64,000 nucleotides of DNA. Origin: Amaranthus tricolor (lineage: Eukaryota > Streptophyta > Magnoliopsida > Caryophyllales > Amaranthaceae). Where the stretch lies: positions 41,280,422 through 41,344,421 of the forward strand of contig NC_080047.1 in the NCBI RefSeq assembly GCF_026212465.1. Reading direction: 5' to 3'. The stretch's first letter is position 1, and each line of letters starts with the position of its first letter. Below, in pieces: positions 51,009-62,700 of the stretch. The notes beneath the pieces were generated by a model. The model saw nothing but the letters and a program-made list of their open reading frames with translations. It had not been told where the DNA came from and ran no database searches. The position numbers and the translations under genes were made by a program.

Positions 51009-54000
51009 TCCCCCTCAAAATGGGCTTGTGAGTAAGAAGACCAATTTTGCTAACAAACTTCTGAAATAACAACCGAGGAAGTGGCTTAGTTAACAAGTCA
51101 GCCACTTGATCATGGGTGGAGATAAAGGAAACTCGTAGAGAACCAGATTGCACATTTTCTCGAACAAAATGATAGTCTAGACCCAAATGTTTCATCATCT
51201 TAGAATGAAAGACGGGGTTAGCACTAACATATGTAGCACCCAAATTATCACAATAAATAACCGGTTTGGAGGAGATTGGTAGACCGATTTCAATGAATAA
51301 ATTCTTCAACCAAATAAGCTCAGCGGTGGTGGAAGCGACCGCTCTGTATTTGGCCTCCGTAAACGAGCGTGCACGAGTGCGTTGTTTGCGAAAAGACCAT
51401 GATATAGGACTAGAGCCAAGGTACACAATATAAGCTGAGGTAGAGATATAATCATCTTTGTCTCGAGCCCAATCCGCATCCGAAAAAGCATGAAGAGAAA
51501 GAGGAGAATTATTACGGAGAATCAAGCCATAGTCAATAGTGCCAACAAGATAGCGAAGTTTCAAAGCATTCCAATGATCATCGGTAGGAGATTGCATATA
51601 TTGTGCTAATTTGTTGACAGCAAAGGCCACATCGGGACGTGTAAGGCCAAGATATTGTAGACTGCCAATGAGAGCACGATACTCAGGTCGATTGGAATAT
51701 GGAGAACCGGCTTTAGTCAGAGGAGGATCAACTGCAAGTGGTGTAACAGTAGGCTTAGCATGAACCATTTTGCTTTTAACAAGAAGATCAAGAATGTATT
51801 GTCGTTGATTGAGAACAAGTCCTTGGGAAGTGTGTTGAACCACAATGCCAAGGAAGTAAGATAGAAGACCAAGATCTTTTAATGAAAATCGAGCAGATAG
51901 CCTGGTAATAAACCTGTCAAGAACAGTGTCATCATTAGCCATAAGAACTATGTCATCAACATAAACCAAGACATAAATGCATAAATTATTATGTAGATAA
52001 ATGCAAAGAGAAGAATCACAAATAGAATTTTTGAAACCCATAGAGAGAAGAAAAGAACTCAATTGTTTAAACCATGCTCGGGGAGCCTATTTAAGCCCAT
52101 AAAGCGCCTTTTTAATTTACACACATAATGCGGGTTAGTAGCATCAATATATCCAGGAGGCTTAGTAACATAAACATCATCATCCAAACAACCTTGAAGA
52201 AATGCATTATTGATATCTAGTTGTTGTAATTTCCATCCTTTAACAGTAGCAAGAGTTAAGACAATACGAATGGTCGCCGGTTTTATAACAGGACTATAGG
52301 TCTCATGAAAATCTATCCCTTCTCGTTGATTAAAACCGCGAGCAACAAGACGGGCCTTATGTTGAACAATACAACCCTTAGAATCACATTTAAGTCGGAA
52401 CACCCACTTGGTACTAATAACATTCTCAGCATAACATGGTGGAACTAAATCCCAAGTATTATTTTTTAACAAAGCATTAAATTCAGAATCCATTTCATGA
52501 CGCCACTTGGGGTCTTTAAGGGCTTGAGTCACAGTCTTGGGTGTAGTCTTCAAAGAAGTTAATTGAGCCATAAGATTCAATTAATTTTTAGGTTTGCGAA
52601 TGTAATCTTTTAGACGAGTGATCATTTGATGTGATGGTCTTGGTGGAGAAGATAAAGATGATGAAGTAGAATTGGGAGACAAATCAGAAGAGGTAGGAGA
52701 AGAAGAGATAGGGAAAGAGGAAGATGACGCAGAAATCTGAGTAGGAATAGTAGAGGATGGAGGCGGAAATGGGAGAATCATGATCCTTAGGACACCATAT
52801 ATCAGCAGGGGGAAGAGAAGAAGTGTGTGCTTGAGTACTAAAGGGAAATATATTTTCAATGAACTTGACATGTCGTGAAACAAATATTTTATTCATTTTA
52901 GGATCTAAACAATAGTACGCACTTTGTGATGAAGAATAGCCAACAAAAACACAAGCAATCGACTTTGGATCTAATTTGTGACTAGTGTATGGCCTAAGCC
53001 AAGGGAAACACAAACAACCAAAAGACTTTAGTTTAGTGTAATTAGGCTGTGTAGAGAATAACTTGGTGAAAGGAGATATGTTTTTCAAGATAGGAGTAGG
53101 CATGCGATTGATGAGATAAACAGCTGTAGAAAAAGCGAGAGACCAATAAAGAATAGGCATGGAAGCATGGTGTAGAAGAGAAAGACCAGTCTCAACAATA
53201 TGATGATGACGTCTCTCGGAACATCCATTATGTTGCGGTGTGTGAGGAGGGGTAGTGAGCCAAGTAATACCATCTAAAGCAAGAATGTCTTTTAAAGCGA
53301 GATACTCAGTGCCATTATCTGAATATAAGTGATGTATAGACATGCCAAAATATTTTTCAACTAAAGCCCTAAAACGAATAAAAACATCCTTAGTGTCGGA
53401 TTTGCGTCGAAGGGGATACAACCAAATGTACTTAGTAAAGTGATCAACTAATATCAAATAATATTTATACCCATCAAATGACACAACAAGAGATGTCCAC
53501 AAGTCTGTATATATATATATATTCTAAAGGTGCAGTAGATGAAATAGTAGAGATGGCAAACGGCAGTTTATGCATTTTATTCACATTGCACGAAATACAT
53601 GTACATACTTGTTCTTTAGAAACAGAAATATCAATACGAGAACACATTTGTTTTAGAATAGAAAATGAAGGATGTCCAAATCTATGGTGCAAAACATTAT
53701 ATGTAGGTGTAACATGATTGGTAAATGCAACTGGTGATGTAGATAGAATTTTATAGATTCCTTGTTTAAGTGGGCCTTGAAGTAGAATCTTCCCTGATAG
53801 TATATCCTTCACACAAAAAGAATTAGATGAGAATTGAACAACAACATTATTATCCTTACAAAACTGAGAAATAGAAATAATATTGCGAGAAATAGATGGA
53901 GCATGTAAAACATTGCGTAGCATAAGAGAATTAGAGGCGACATTAAGTTTAGTAAAACCTGTATGAGAAATGCTAATAGGCTTACCATCGCCCACAATTA

Positions 54001-54277
54001 GCTCTTCGGTGCCATTGTAAGGAGTGTGTAAGGAAAGATTAGCAAGATCATTAGTGACATGATGAGATGCACCACTGTCGAGAAGCCACGTATTAGGATC
54101 TTGAGTAGATGCATTAGGAGCAATCTTTGTAGCATGAGCTTGAGGTGGAGTAGAAAAACGGCGAGCATCGGACTTTAGAATGGTAGAAGGAGGATTAGCG
54201 GAGGGAAAATGTTGGGTGAATTGAGAACATTGAGACAACACATGAGCACGTTCTCTACACCATTGACATTTACCCAA
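51004..54277 (-). pseudogene. Copia pol: protease, integrase, RT, RNase H (broken)
   Basis: Upstream end: zinc knuckle CQWCRERAHVLSQC, protease WLLDSGASHHVT, the HRFGHPS..CxxC integrase finger, integrase DHFTKYIW and SDNGTEYLA with HTPQHNGCSERRHH, RT with ARLVARGFNQ and YVDD (VLVYVDDIVLMAND), RNase H with SFTEAKYRA and YCDNLGATY. Breaks: a TA dinucleotide run at 53507-53522 shifts the frame between the protease/finger part and the integrase core; another shift near 52775 and a stop at 52581 precede RT; a one-base loss in an A-run near 52108 plus a nearby TAG split the RT. Confidence 0.93.
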
Positions 54278-54301
54278 GAATGGTTTTGAGGACCCCGAAT
54301 G

Positions 54302-55162
54302 TTAAGAGGACCGAGAGGAGGGACCCAAAAACTGCCCATGGACAGCCGGTTGTGGAAGTTGTCCATTTCCAGCCGATGAGACAAACTGTTGAGAGAAATT
54401 TCTAAAATGATTGTCCGGATTCATACGAGATGGACGAGAGCGAAAATTATGTGACCGTGAATGCATAGTAAAGGCCGTGGCTGGTACCAAAACAGGACAA
54501 GAGGATTCTTGTTTTTGTAATGCAAGTTCTTTATTTATCAATTTTTCATGAAGTTCTTCAAAACTAATAGAGGAGTCATGGCTATTAATTTGCTCAACAA
54601 ACAAATCATACGAAGAGTCTAACCCATCAAGAACGCGATCAATAAGATCTTCATGATCAAGAGGCTTACCCATGGAGGCTAAATCATCGGCAATGGATTT
54701 GATTGAGTGCATATACTCATTGATGGAGGACGAACCTTTGGAAATGGCTTTGAGTTGATCTTTCTTTTGCTTAATGTGTCCCCGACTAATTTTGTTAAAT
54801 GTTTATGCCAATTTATCCCATAATTCTTTGGATGTTTTAGAATGAGAAATAAGAGAAATGAGATTTGGTGAAAGAGTGCCAACAAGAGCACCAAAGATCA
54901 ATTGGTATTGACGAAACCAAGCAGTGAATGCCGGATTCGATTTCTCGGTATTGTTTTCCAAAATCATGGCAGCCGGTTGGGGGCAAGAACCATCTATATA
55001 CCCCATGAGATCATGCCCATTGAGAATGAATTTAATTTGAAGCTTCCAATCTAAGTAATTCTTGGAATGTAATTTGATGACATTGGAGATGGAAAGAGTA
55101 AGAAATGGTTGATTTGGGTCATTAGGATTGGGAAGAATGTGGGGAAAGGATGCGACAGCCAT
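54302..55162 (-). pseudogene. Copia gag (two in-frame stops)
   Basis: The frame starts at an ATG at 55162 (MAVASFPHILPNPNDPNQ). It contains the gag block LDWKLQIKFILNGHDLMGY, is interrupted by a TAA at 54803-54805, continues in the same frame through ADDLASMGKPLDHEDLIDRV and FEELHEKLINKELALQKQ, and meets another TAA at 54302-54304 before the zinc knuckle. Only the stops separate gag from pol; no frameshift is seen here. Confidence 0.9.
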
Positions 55163-55516
55163 GGGATTAGAGAAACAGAAATTATTACGTTTACAGAAAC
55201 AGAAACAGGAAGATGATTACAGAAACAGAAATTGATTACAGAAACAGGATTACGGGATCAAGTTGCCCAGAAACAGAAACAGGAAGATGATTACAGAAAC
55301 AAAAACAAGATCAGTGTGTTACAGAAAAATTGAAAACCAAACGGTCTTCGATTTCAGAAATATAAATTGATTACTCTTGAAAATAGGCCACTCTTTGAAA
55401 TTGCTATGGTAATTGATTACTGGATTCAACACACTCTTGATGACTGATTTATTGGATTAAAGATGAAGATGATAGATTCAATTGGAGCGCGGGAAGAGGA
55501 TCGAAATCTGATACCA

Positions 55517-55643
55517 TATAGAGAGTGGAAGAATTTAATTATAAAATCTGTAATATATATACAATTACAAGGATGATTTGTTAAATAATCCTAAAACAAA
55601 CCAAATCAAGAAAACAAGAAATAATTAAGTAATTGTATTTACA
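55517..55643 (-). repeat. Copia 5' LTR
   Basis: 127-bp partner of 50861-51008, adjoining the primer site (plus ATCTGATACCA, 55506-55516). Confidence 0.9.
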
Positions 55644-55648
55644 GTAAA

Positions 55649-55938
55649 TTTAATACTACTATCAATCCTTTAAAACTTTTTCCTTTATATTTATACTTAT
55701 GATTGTTTTGATACCATGCTTCACATAATAACCTTTATATTTAAAATATATATAACTAATTTACTGAACGATGTGACCCTACATACAATCTTGAAACAAT
55801 ATACTTACTTTTCTTCATTTTCATTGGCTTGTGTGGAAATTTCTTAATAGCAAACTTAGATAGAGAAAGGAGTATATAGTAAATAATGAATCAAATAAGT
55901 GAACTCCAAGGATATATTAGAATAAAGAACCCTTTGTA

Positions 55939-56006
<68 letters not shown>

Positions 56007-57600
56007 GAAAGTTTGGGGCTTATTAGGTGGAGGCAAATGCTATGATTTTAAATGAAGATGGCCAAAACTTTCTATATTAAATTAATATTATAAAAACGTA
56101 TAGGTAAGGATGAAAAAAATTTCTTGGTATTTAATTTGAGCATTATGACGACGTTTAATTGCAAACATGAATGTCTAGAGTTAAAATGATTTTTGTGGGC
56201 TGAATACCTCATTTACTCTACCTTTTACTTACCCCTCTATATCCTTTAAAAATAACAATTCAATTCAAAAAACTCTCACTACATTTGACTCAACTAGTGT
56301 TATTTCAAAATGACAAAAAGATGTATTTTAATTTTGAAAAAAATTACTTAAAATAATTCAACCTATTAATAATTTTCCTATAATAATCTCACATATTGAT
56401 TAATCATGAATAATTCCAACTTTAAAGGGTATTTTCCCACCTATTAATTAACCGTGATTTTCCTACGATGATCCCACTTATTGATTAGCCTATTGATTAA
56501 CCTAAATAATCCAACATATTCACGATTTTCATATATCTGCGTCAACCGGATGACTTGGTATAATAAGTTTTATTTTTTAAAAAAAAGATGTATTATAATA
56601 AAATGTCGAAAAAATGTTAAAAAATTTTAAAAAAATTATGATTTTTTTTATTATTTAGAATTTTTTTATGTAAATTTTTTCAAAATTTTTCTCTAATTTT
56701 AAATGAATTTTCAATTTATTTTTTGGTGAATTACCTACTATAGCAGGTTATCGAGTTACCCAAGTTTACTCTAGGCAAATACCCCTCAAATTGGGATTAA
56801 TCATGGTTAATCAATAAATAAAATTATTGTAAAAAAATCATGAAAAAGTTAGAGTACTTTAGACAATCTTTCCTTTGATTTTAGATTGAATCATATTCAA
56901 TCTTTACCTACTAATAGCTTCACCCTTTCACTCACCAATGCTAAAGAAGCTTTATAAACAAGAGAAATGCTCATTCATTTTCCTTTTTTATGTCAATTTC
57001 CTTTTATTAATACTTCTATATCATTTATCTTTTACAAAAATTGTGGTTGTGGGTATGTTGATTTGTTACTTTGAGCCACTAAAAGAAAATTGAAATCTTG
57101 AAAATCTCACCGTTGATCTAAAATAATATTCCACCTTGTATTCAGTACTTATAGAGTTGCATTCAAACTTTTATTTGTTATTGTACAACATATTTGAATT
57201 AATAAGGGGTCACAAGAAAATACTTTAAACGAATAAATAATATAAAAATAGAATTAAGTAATTTTATCTTATTTGATTTTCGACACTTCTCACAGTTTAC
57301 CTTCAATTTATACTTTTATTTTATTCTTAATTTATAAGTTAAAAGTTAAAAACATAATCAAGTAGTATTTCATTTAAATCGTCTAAACATAAGAATTATT
57401 AATATCAACTTTATAACTTTTAGTCACATACAATTAAAGATATTAAAGCTTAAATAATTATTTTGACAAACGCATCTAAAGCAAATACGGGAATAGAGTG
57501 ATTGTATTTATTAATATACTTTAGATTTTTCTAGAAGTCACATTCAATTGGGCTCCCCATTGGGCCTACAAGTTGTATAAACACTAGCTGTAAAAGCCAT
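55649..57600. other. Intergenic; AT microsatellite and MITE debris
   Basis: (AT)n at 55942-56002. The stretch 56340-56870 holds fragments of the foldback family at 43213-43512 (CCCACTTATTGATTAGCC, TTGATTAATCATGAATAAT). No gene recognised. Confidence 0.5.
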
Positions 57601-57664
57601 ACAAAAAAACGGCCATTCCAGCTGCCGACAACATCTTTAAATCCTGACGTTACATTTCTAGCAC

Positions 57665-57885
57665 ACATATCCACGTGTCACATTATAATTAGTCAATGCC
57701 TGTAAATTTGCTGTCTAAGCACGTGCATCCCGCCAGCATAACCGTTCACCACATAACCGTTGTCGTTTCAAAAATAAAAATATCACGGGCCGTCAGCCCA
57801 AATCTTTTTCACTGCTACGTGGCACACAATATAACCGACCGTTAAATTGGTCCCCACTTCTCATTATTCGTCTTTAAATACACCC
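57665..57885 (+). promoter_or_regulatory. AG-peptide 4 promoter with three ACGTG motifs
   Basis: TCCACGTGTCAC (57671), AGCACGTGCATC (57718) and GCTACGTGGCAC (57814) are G-box/ABRE-type elements within 280 bp upstream of the ATG. A TATA-like TTTAAATA is at 57873-57880. Such motifs bind bZIP/bHLH factors in many plant genes; ABA or light response here is inference. Confidence 0.6.
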
Positions 57886-57949
57886 AACATTCCGCCATTA
57901 GAGTAGAAGCATTAAACCCTAATAGAAACTAAAGCAATTTTATACAAAA

Positions 57950-58192
57950 ATGGAGGGTTCAAAAATCACACTTATTATGTTCTCAGTCGTTGTAGTTTTA
58001 GCCGTCGCCGTGAATGCACAAATGAGTGGAATGAATATGGGAATGGCGCCGGCAGGAATGGGAATGGCTCCTATGCCGATGGGAATGGGAATGGCGCCGA
58101 CTCCGGCACCGGCTTCAGCTGGGTTTTCACTGGCTGTTTCTCCGATTGTTTTTGTTTTCTCTGTTATGGCTTGTTTGTTTTTGAGGCTGTAA
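57950..58192 (+). CDS. AG-peptide 4, Met/Gly-rich
   Basis: An 80-aa single-exon protein. The signal peptide ends AVNA. The mature part QMSGMNMGMAPAGMGMAPMP.. has three GMGMAP-type repeats before APTPAPASAG, then a GPI-type hydrophobic tail (LAVSPIVFVFSVMACLFLRL). Frame and layout match the other three local genes (Q start after the signal, AGFSLAVS block). The high Met content is unusual for AG-peptides and arises from repeats of a GGAATGGCNCC unit. Predicted to be a GPI-anchored cell-surface proteoglycan. Confidence 0.87.
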   Translation: MEGSKITLIMFSVVVVLAVAVNAQMSGMNMGMAPAGMGMAPMPMGMGMAPTPAPASAGFSLAVSPIVFVFSVMACLFLRL

Positions 58193-58426
58193 ATTCAATT
58201 ATTGGGAGATTTTTTGTTGGTCCTTATTTTTTTTAATTGTTGTAAGAGTTATGTACTACTCCTATGTGTTGATATTATTGTTGGGATAATATTCAACATG
58301 TAGCATTCATTATTTTTATATGCATATATATAATATTTATATTTAGTGAATAAAAGTTATTTATTCTTCATTTTGTTTTTTATGTTTTGGGTGTTTTTCT
58401 TTGTTGTGAATTTTTAATGTAGGAGT

Positions 58427-58665
58427 TGTCAATATAATGGGAACATTGTGATGGAAAACTATAATTACAAATTACAATGGGATTTTACATTTGGAAAATA
58501 TTTGAAAGAAATTATCTATGGAATTTCTACAATCCTACTCTTTGAGTAGTCAATGTAATGTGGAGATTAGTGATGGAAAACTAAAATTACAATGGGAAAT
58601 ATTTAAAACAAATATTATATGAATTTCTACTATCCTACTCATTTAGAGTATTTTGGTCCAATTGT
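58427..58665. repeat. ~122-bp tandem duplication 3' of AG-peptide 4
   Basis: GTGATGGAAAACTA..ATTACAA and AATTTCTAC(A/T)ATCCTACTC occur twice with an offset of 122 bp. Confidence 0.75.
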
Positions 58666-59194
58666 TGCTTACTTCAAATGTATATTATAAACTTTATTAA
58701 TTTTTCTTGCAAAATGAGCTTATGAGGTTAGAAGTGTGAATATAATACATATACTAACTAAACACTATATATACCAACTAAACACTATTTATACGTTGTT
58801 CATCATATTGGCTCTGATACCAATATATCATATAAGAAAACAACTCGACAAGGTGGCTTTTAAAAGTTGTATTTTCCTCGGACTAACATACAACCAACTT
58901 TTTCAAAGAGTATTTTCTTTCAACGCTCCTTAAAATAATATTTCTTTGTCTCTTTTATTTTACATCACTTTTCATTTTAATTCGTCTTATTCCGTTTGCA
59001 TTTTTGTTTTGACAATGGTTCCATGAATCTTATCCATAAACCTATATTCTATTGTCATATTAACCACTTATTTTTATCCCCCACTTGTTATTTTTCTTAT
59101 TTTTCAATCTATTCTTTTTCACTAAATTTTGTCTATTTTACACTAGGAGCAAAACAGGACAAAGGAAATATTTAAGCACAATTAGATTGCTGCT
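58666..59194. other. Intergenic with a primer-site-like relic
   Basis: GGCTCTGATACCAATAT at 58811-58827 is complementary to a tRNA-Met primer site and may be a retroelement scrap. Nothing else recognised. Confidence 0.35.
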
Positions 59195-59483
59195 TGTTAG
59201 AGTATATAACATATTATAGGGCTTCAACCATCAGCTTAAGTTTTTGGTTGAATTGGTTCATTGATATGGTATCAGAAGCCAATAAAACAAAAGGTCACGG
59301 GTTCGAATCTCAACCACCCCTCATTTAAAACGGAATATTCAACGCCAGGTATTAGGAGGACCTGTGTCGCATCCACACTTCAAGCCTGAAGGGCTCTCGT
59401 GTGAGGGGGCGTGTTAGAGTATATAAGATATACTGGGACCTCAACCATCAACTTAAGCTTTTGGTTGAGTTGGTTCATTGACA
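59195..59483 (+). mobile_element. Complete TRIM (miniature LTR element)
   Basis: LTR1 59195-59266 and LTR2 59412-59483 are both 72 bp (TGTTAGAGTATATAA..TTGGTTCATTGA(T/C)A). Primer-site-like TGGTATCAGAAGCC follows LTR1, purine tract GTGAGGGGGCG precedes LTR2. The element is flanked by CTGCT on both sides (59190-59194, 59484-59488). It has no coding capacity. A degraded relative is at 34706-35145. Confidence 0.95.
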
Positions 59484-59751
59484 CTGCTCTCAATGACTTA
59501 AGGTTTGTCTCCTCCCATCTTGTAGAAATCTTTTGCACATCATTTTAAATCAAATTAATCCAGTAACAAATTTGTTTTGTACATTCACTATACAATACAT
59601 ATACATGGCTAATACATTTGAATATTACATGGAGCCGCAAAATATAAGACCAGGATACACTGAGTTTGATGATGATAATGGTCGATGGACTCACTTGATG
59701 GAGCTATTTACACATGGAAGACCTGGCTTTGCCTCTTGGTACATTCAGGAA

Positions 59752-62700
59752 TCAGGAAGCAGTTCCTTCTGACTGTTGTATGTCTAATTCATGTTCTGCC
59801 ACCATTATGCAAGAATCTGCTTCCAGTGCAGATCCTCCATTTTTATCCTTCACCATAGATGGCTTTGGAGTGTTTAGCATATCAGTGGTGCATTGAACAT
59901 CAGGCTTAATGCCCACTTTGTCGATTTCATGTCGTAATGGGGACAAATATTTAGCGACTGTTACGAACAAGGCTGATCCATCACGCAGCTCTGTCACACT
60001 CTGAAATGAATAAACATACAGTTATTGAGCAACCAAAAACCAATATCTATTAGCCAAAGAAACGAAAAAGTCTTCTTTAGTATAATGATCTTGTAACGAA
60101 AGAAATGATGTTTTAGGTCATACTTGTATTCTCCCTTTCCCGAAAGTCGTGTGTCCTACAAGGATAGCACGGCCATTATCATGCAGAGCACCGGCTAGAA
60201 TCTCGCTTGCACTTGCACTTCCCTCATTGACCTAAATCGGTGAATACTTTAGTATATAAGATGAATACTAGTAAAGACTAAAAAGGAATTCACTAGTAAA
60301 GATTAAAAAGGAATTCCTTGAATTTGAAAACCCGTCTTTAGGCCACATCACCGCGAACTAGCTAAGCTCATGATTATGATTGGGTTGGCTGTTTGAACTA
60401 ATGCGCGATTCTCTTCCAATACTAAGGGTGTGTTTGGAAAAATGGTTTATTGAGTAACTTTTAGCTTATTTTGATACAAATAGAGGGTTGAGTGGTCAAA
60501 CCAGCCAATGGTAATGTTTGGTAACCTAGCTGGTTACAACAACTTATTGATATGCATAAGTTGTTTTAGAACAAGCTGCTCATAACAGAGGATTGAAAAT
60601 CAGCTGGTCAAACCAGTTAATACAATTAGCTGGTCAAATCAGTAACTGTAATCAGCTATTAGCTATTTGCCAAATACCCCTAAGTAGAGATACAAACTTA
60701 CAAGGATTACAAGAGGATCATGTGTAATCGCATGTCCATCAACCATGTTGATCGGAAATATATGTCTATCTCTATCGGTTGTGTATACAAGCGTTTCCTC
60801 TCCGTCAAGCCATAATTGAGCTACATCAAGCCCTGCTTTCACTAACCCACCCTATTAAGCGACAGGCAATAGAAATTAGCGGTATCATAATCAACACGAG
60901 ACCACCATCTAGAAAATGGTTCTTACCGGGTTGTTCCTTAAGTCCAATATGTAGGATTGGACACCCTGATCTTCTAACTGATGTATCACTCTTTCCATAT
61001 CAGAAGCAGCAGTCTGTCAATTTCAAAACACTTTTAACATACTTTATAAGATAGTAAACCTAAAAGGAGACTATTGTTAGAAATGAAGCACATTCTTAAC
61101 CTCGGCCAGATGTAATGAAAATTTACCTGGGAGAATACTGATAGTTTCACATAACCTGTTCTCGACACATGCCCGTCAGGACTTTTATGCGGAATGACAG
61201 CACTTGAAATTGGTGACAGTTTGATGAACTCCCGTGGTAGGTTAACCTTCAAGACGCCAAGGCCATGTTAGATGATAACTCAACTAATATAATACACATT
61301 CTTAAATGAGACGGTGTCATAGTGAGACAATCTCCATTGGACTTACCTATGTATATTTAGTGCGTTAAAGGGATCATTTATAAGTTTAAAGTGATCAATT
61401 AGAGAAATGAGCTAAATATATTGGCCGGTCTCATATAACACTTGATATTGGTGACAACTTGATGTACTCCCGAGGTCGGTTAACCTTCAAGACGCCAAGG
61501 CCATGTTAGATGATAACTCAACTAATATAATACACAAATTCTTGAATGAGACGGTCTCATGGTGAGACCATCTCCATTGAGCTAAGCATGTATATTTAGC
61601 ACGTTAAACTCATCATTTACAAGTTTAAAGTGATCAATTAGAGAAATGAGCTAATTATATGGGCTGGTCTCATACAAAACGAGCTGAATATAATAGGTAC
61701 ATGCATTAGCAAATTTTGACTAGTTCTTTGCTCCAACAATGATATTAAGTTAAAATCAAAGTATCCATAGCAGATGCGCAATTCATAGAACATATGACAA
61801 TAGATTAATAGTATTTGAAAATTCTATGCCTTTGGCAACGGTTAACGAAGAAAACAAATATACCTCTCGGAATTTTAAACTGAACGGAGTATCACTTCGC
61901 TGCAATAAAAAGCACCAAATTAGAAAGGCATCACACGAGTTGTACTGTGATTTACAGAGCTCAGGCAGAGTTAGTACGCTGTGAACTTTCACTCTGACGG
62001 TTGTTCCAGCACGCCCTCGGAGCTTCTGTGCTGCTGTCTCACTACTAATTCCATCAACCCTTTCTCCTGAATATCCGAAACACCGTTGGAGTCAATTTAT
62101 TGATAATGGAGATACGATAAATTTAGATGTCACAGTTTATTATGTGGAATACTACAAATTGCAAGAGCCGAGAGAAACACTTATTAATCAAGAAATCGAT
62201 AGCTTGTTACATAGATTTTCAAGCAACTTTTCAAAACAAACTAGCCATATACTCGATTGAACAGGACTTGGCTAGTAGAAGTTGATAAATTACACACCGT
62301 TGATCTCAACTAACTCATCTCCTTCACGTATACCAGCCCGCGCAGCTGGGCTATCATCAACGCAAGATACAACAACCTGCAATAACGACATTAAGCCTAA
62401 TTGGTGCACATAGCTTTTGAATGACCACAGTAAATTTTTTACAAATCACCTAAAAAGCATAGTTTCAGCAGCAGTACTCCTTAAACATGTAAATGCCTAT
62501 TCTCTTCCACGGGAAGATGCTACTTATAACTTGTCCAACAGCAAGCGACAAAAGCTACTTCAAATTAGACAAAATTACTAGTTTTTTTACATGTGAGGGG
62601 TGTTAGGATGGTTTATCCCACATCGATGAATTAAAATGGTGTTCACTTTATAAGTCATTGGATCCCTTCTCCCATGACTATGTGGTTTCGGGATGGTATA

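Larger units (their letters stand above)
50861..55643 (-). mobile_element. Full-length Copia retrotransposon (Ale/Retrofit-like)
   Basis: A 4783-bp element with LTRs 50861-51008 (148 bp) and 55517-55643 (127 bp; 20 bp shorter internally, about 95% alike). It is flanked by the direct repeat GTAAA (50856-50860, 55644-55648). The minus strand shows primer site TGGTATCAGAT beside the right LTR and polypurine tract TTTTGAGGGGGA beside the left LTR. Domain order is gag, protease, integrase, RT, RNase H, as in Copia. The gag N-terminal block (NYLDWKLQIKFIL..LMGYIDGS) suggests the Ale/Retrofit lineage. Several stops and frameshifts make the copy inactive. Confidence 0.95.
61203..61682 (-). repeat. 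~238-bp tandem duplication containing part of a CtpA exon
   Basis: 61203-61440 and 61441-61682 are direct copies. Each contains, in plus order, 44 bp of exon sequence, the acceptor side of the intron and a copy of the GAGAC MITE. Only the 61203 copy joins the full exon (61127-61246). Confidence 0.88.

Noticed and set aside
59533..59772. A 79-aa plus-strand frame next to the CtpA 3' end
   Set aside because: No recognised domain, and it overlaps the CtpA last exon on the other strand; it could only be a chance frame in the 3' UTR.
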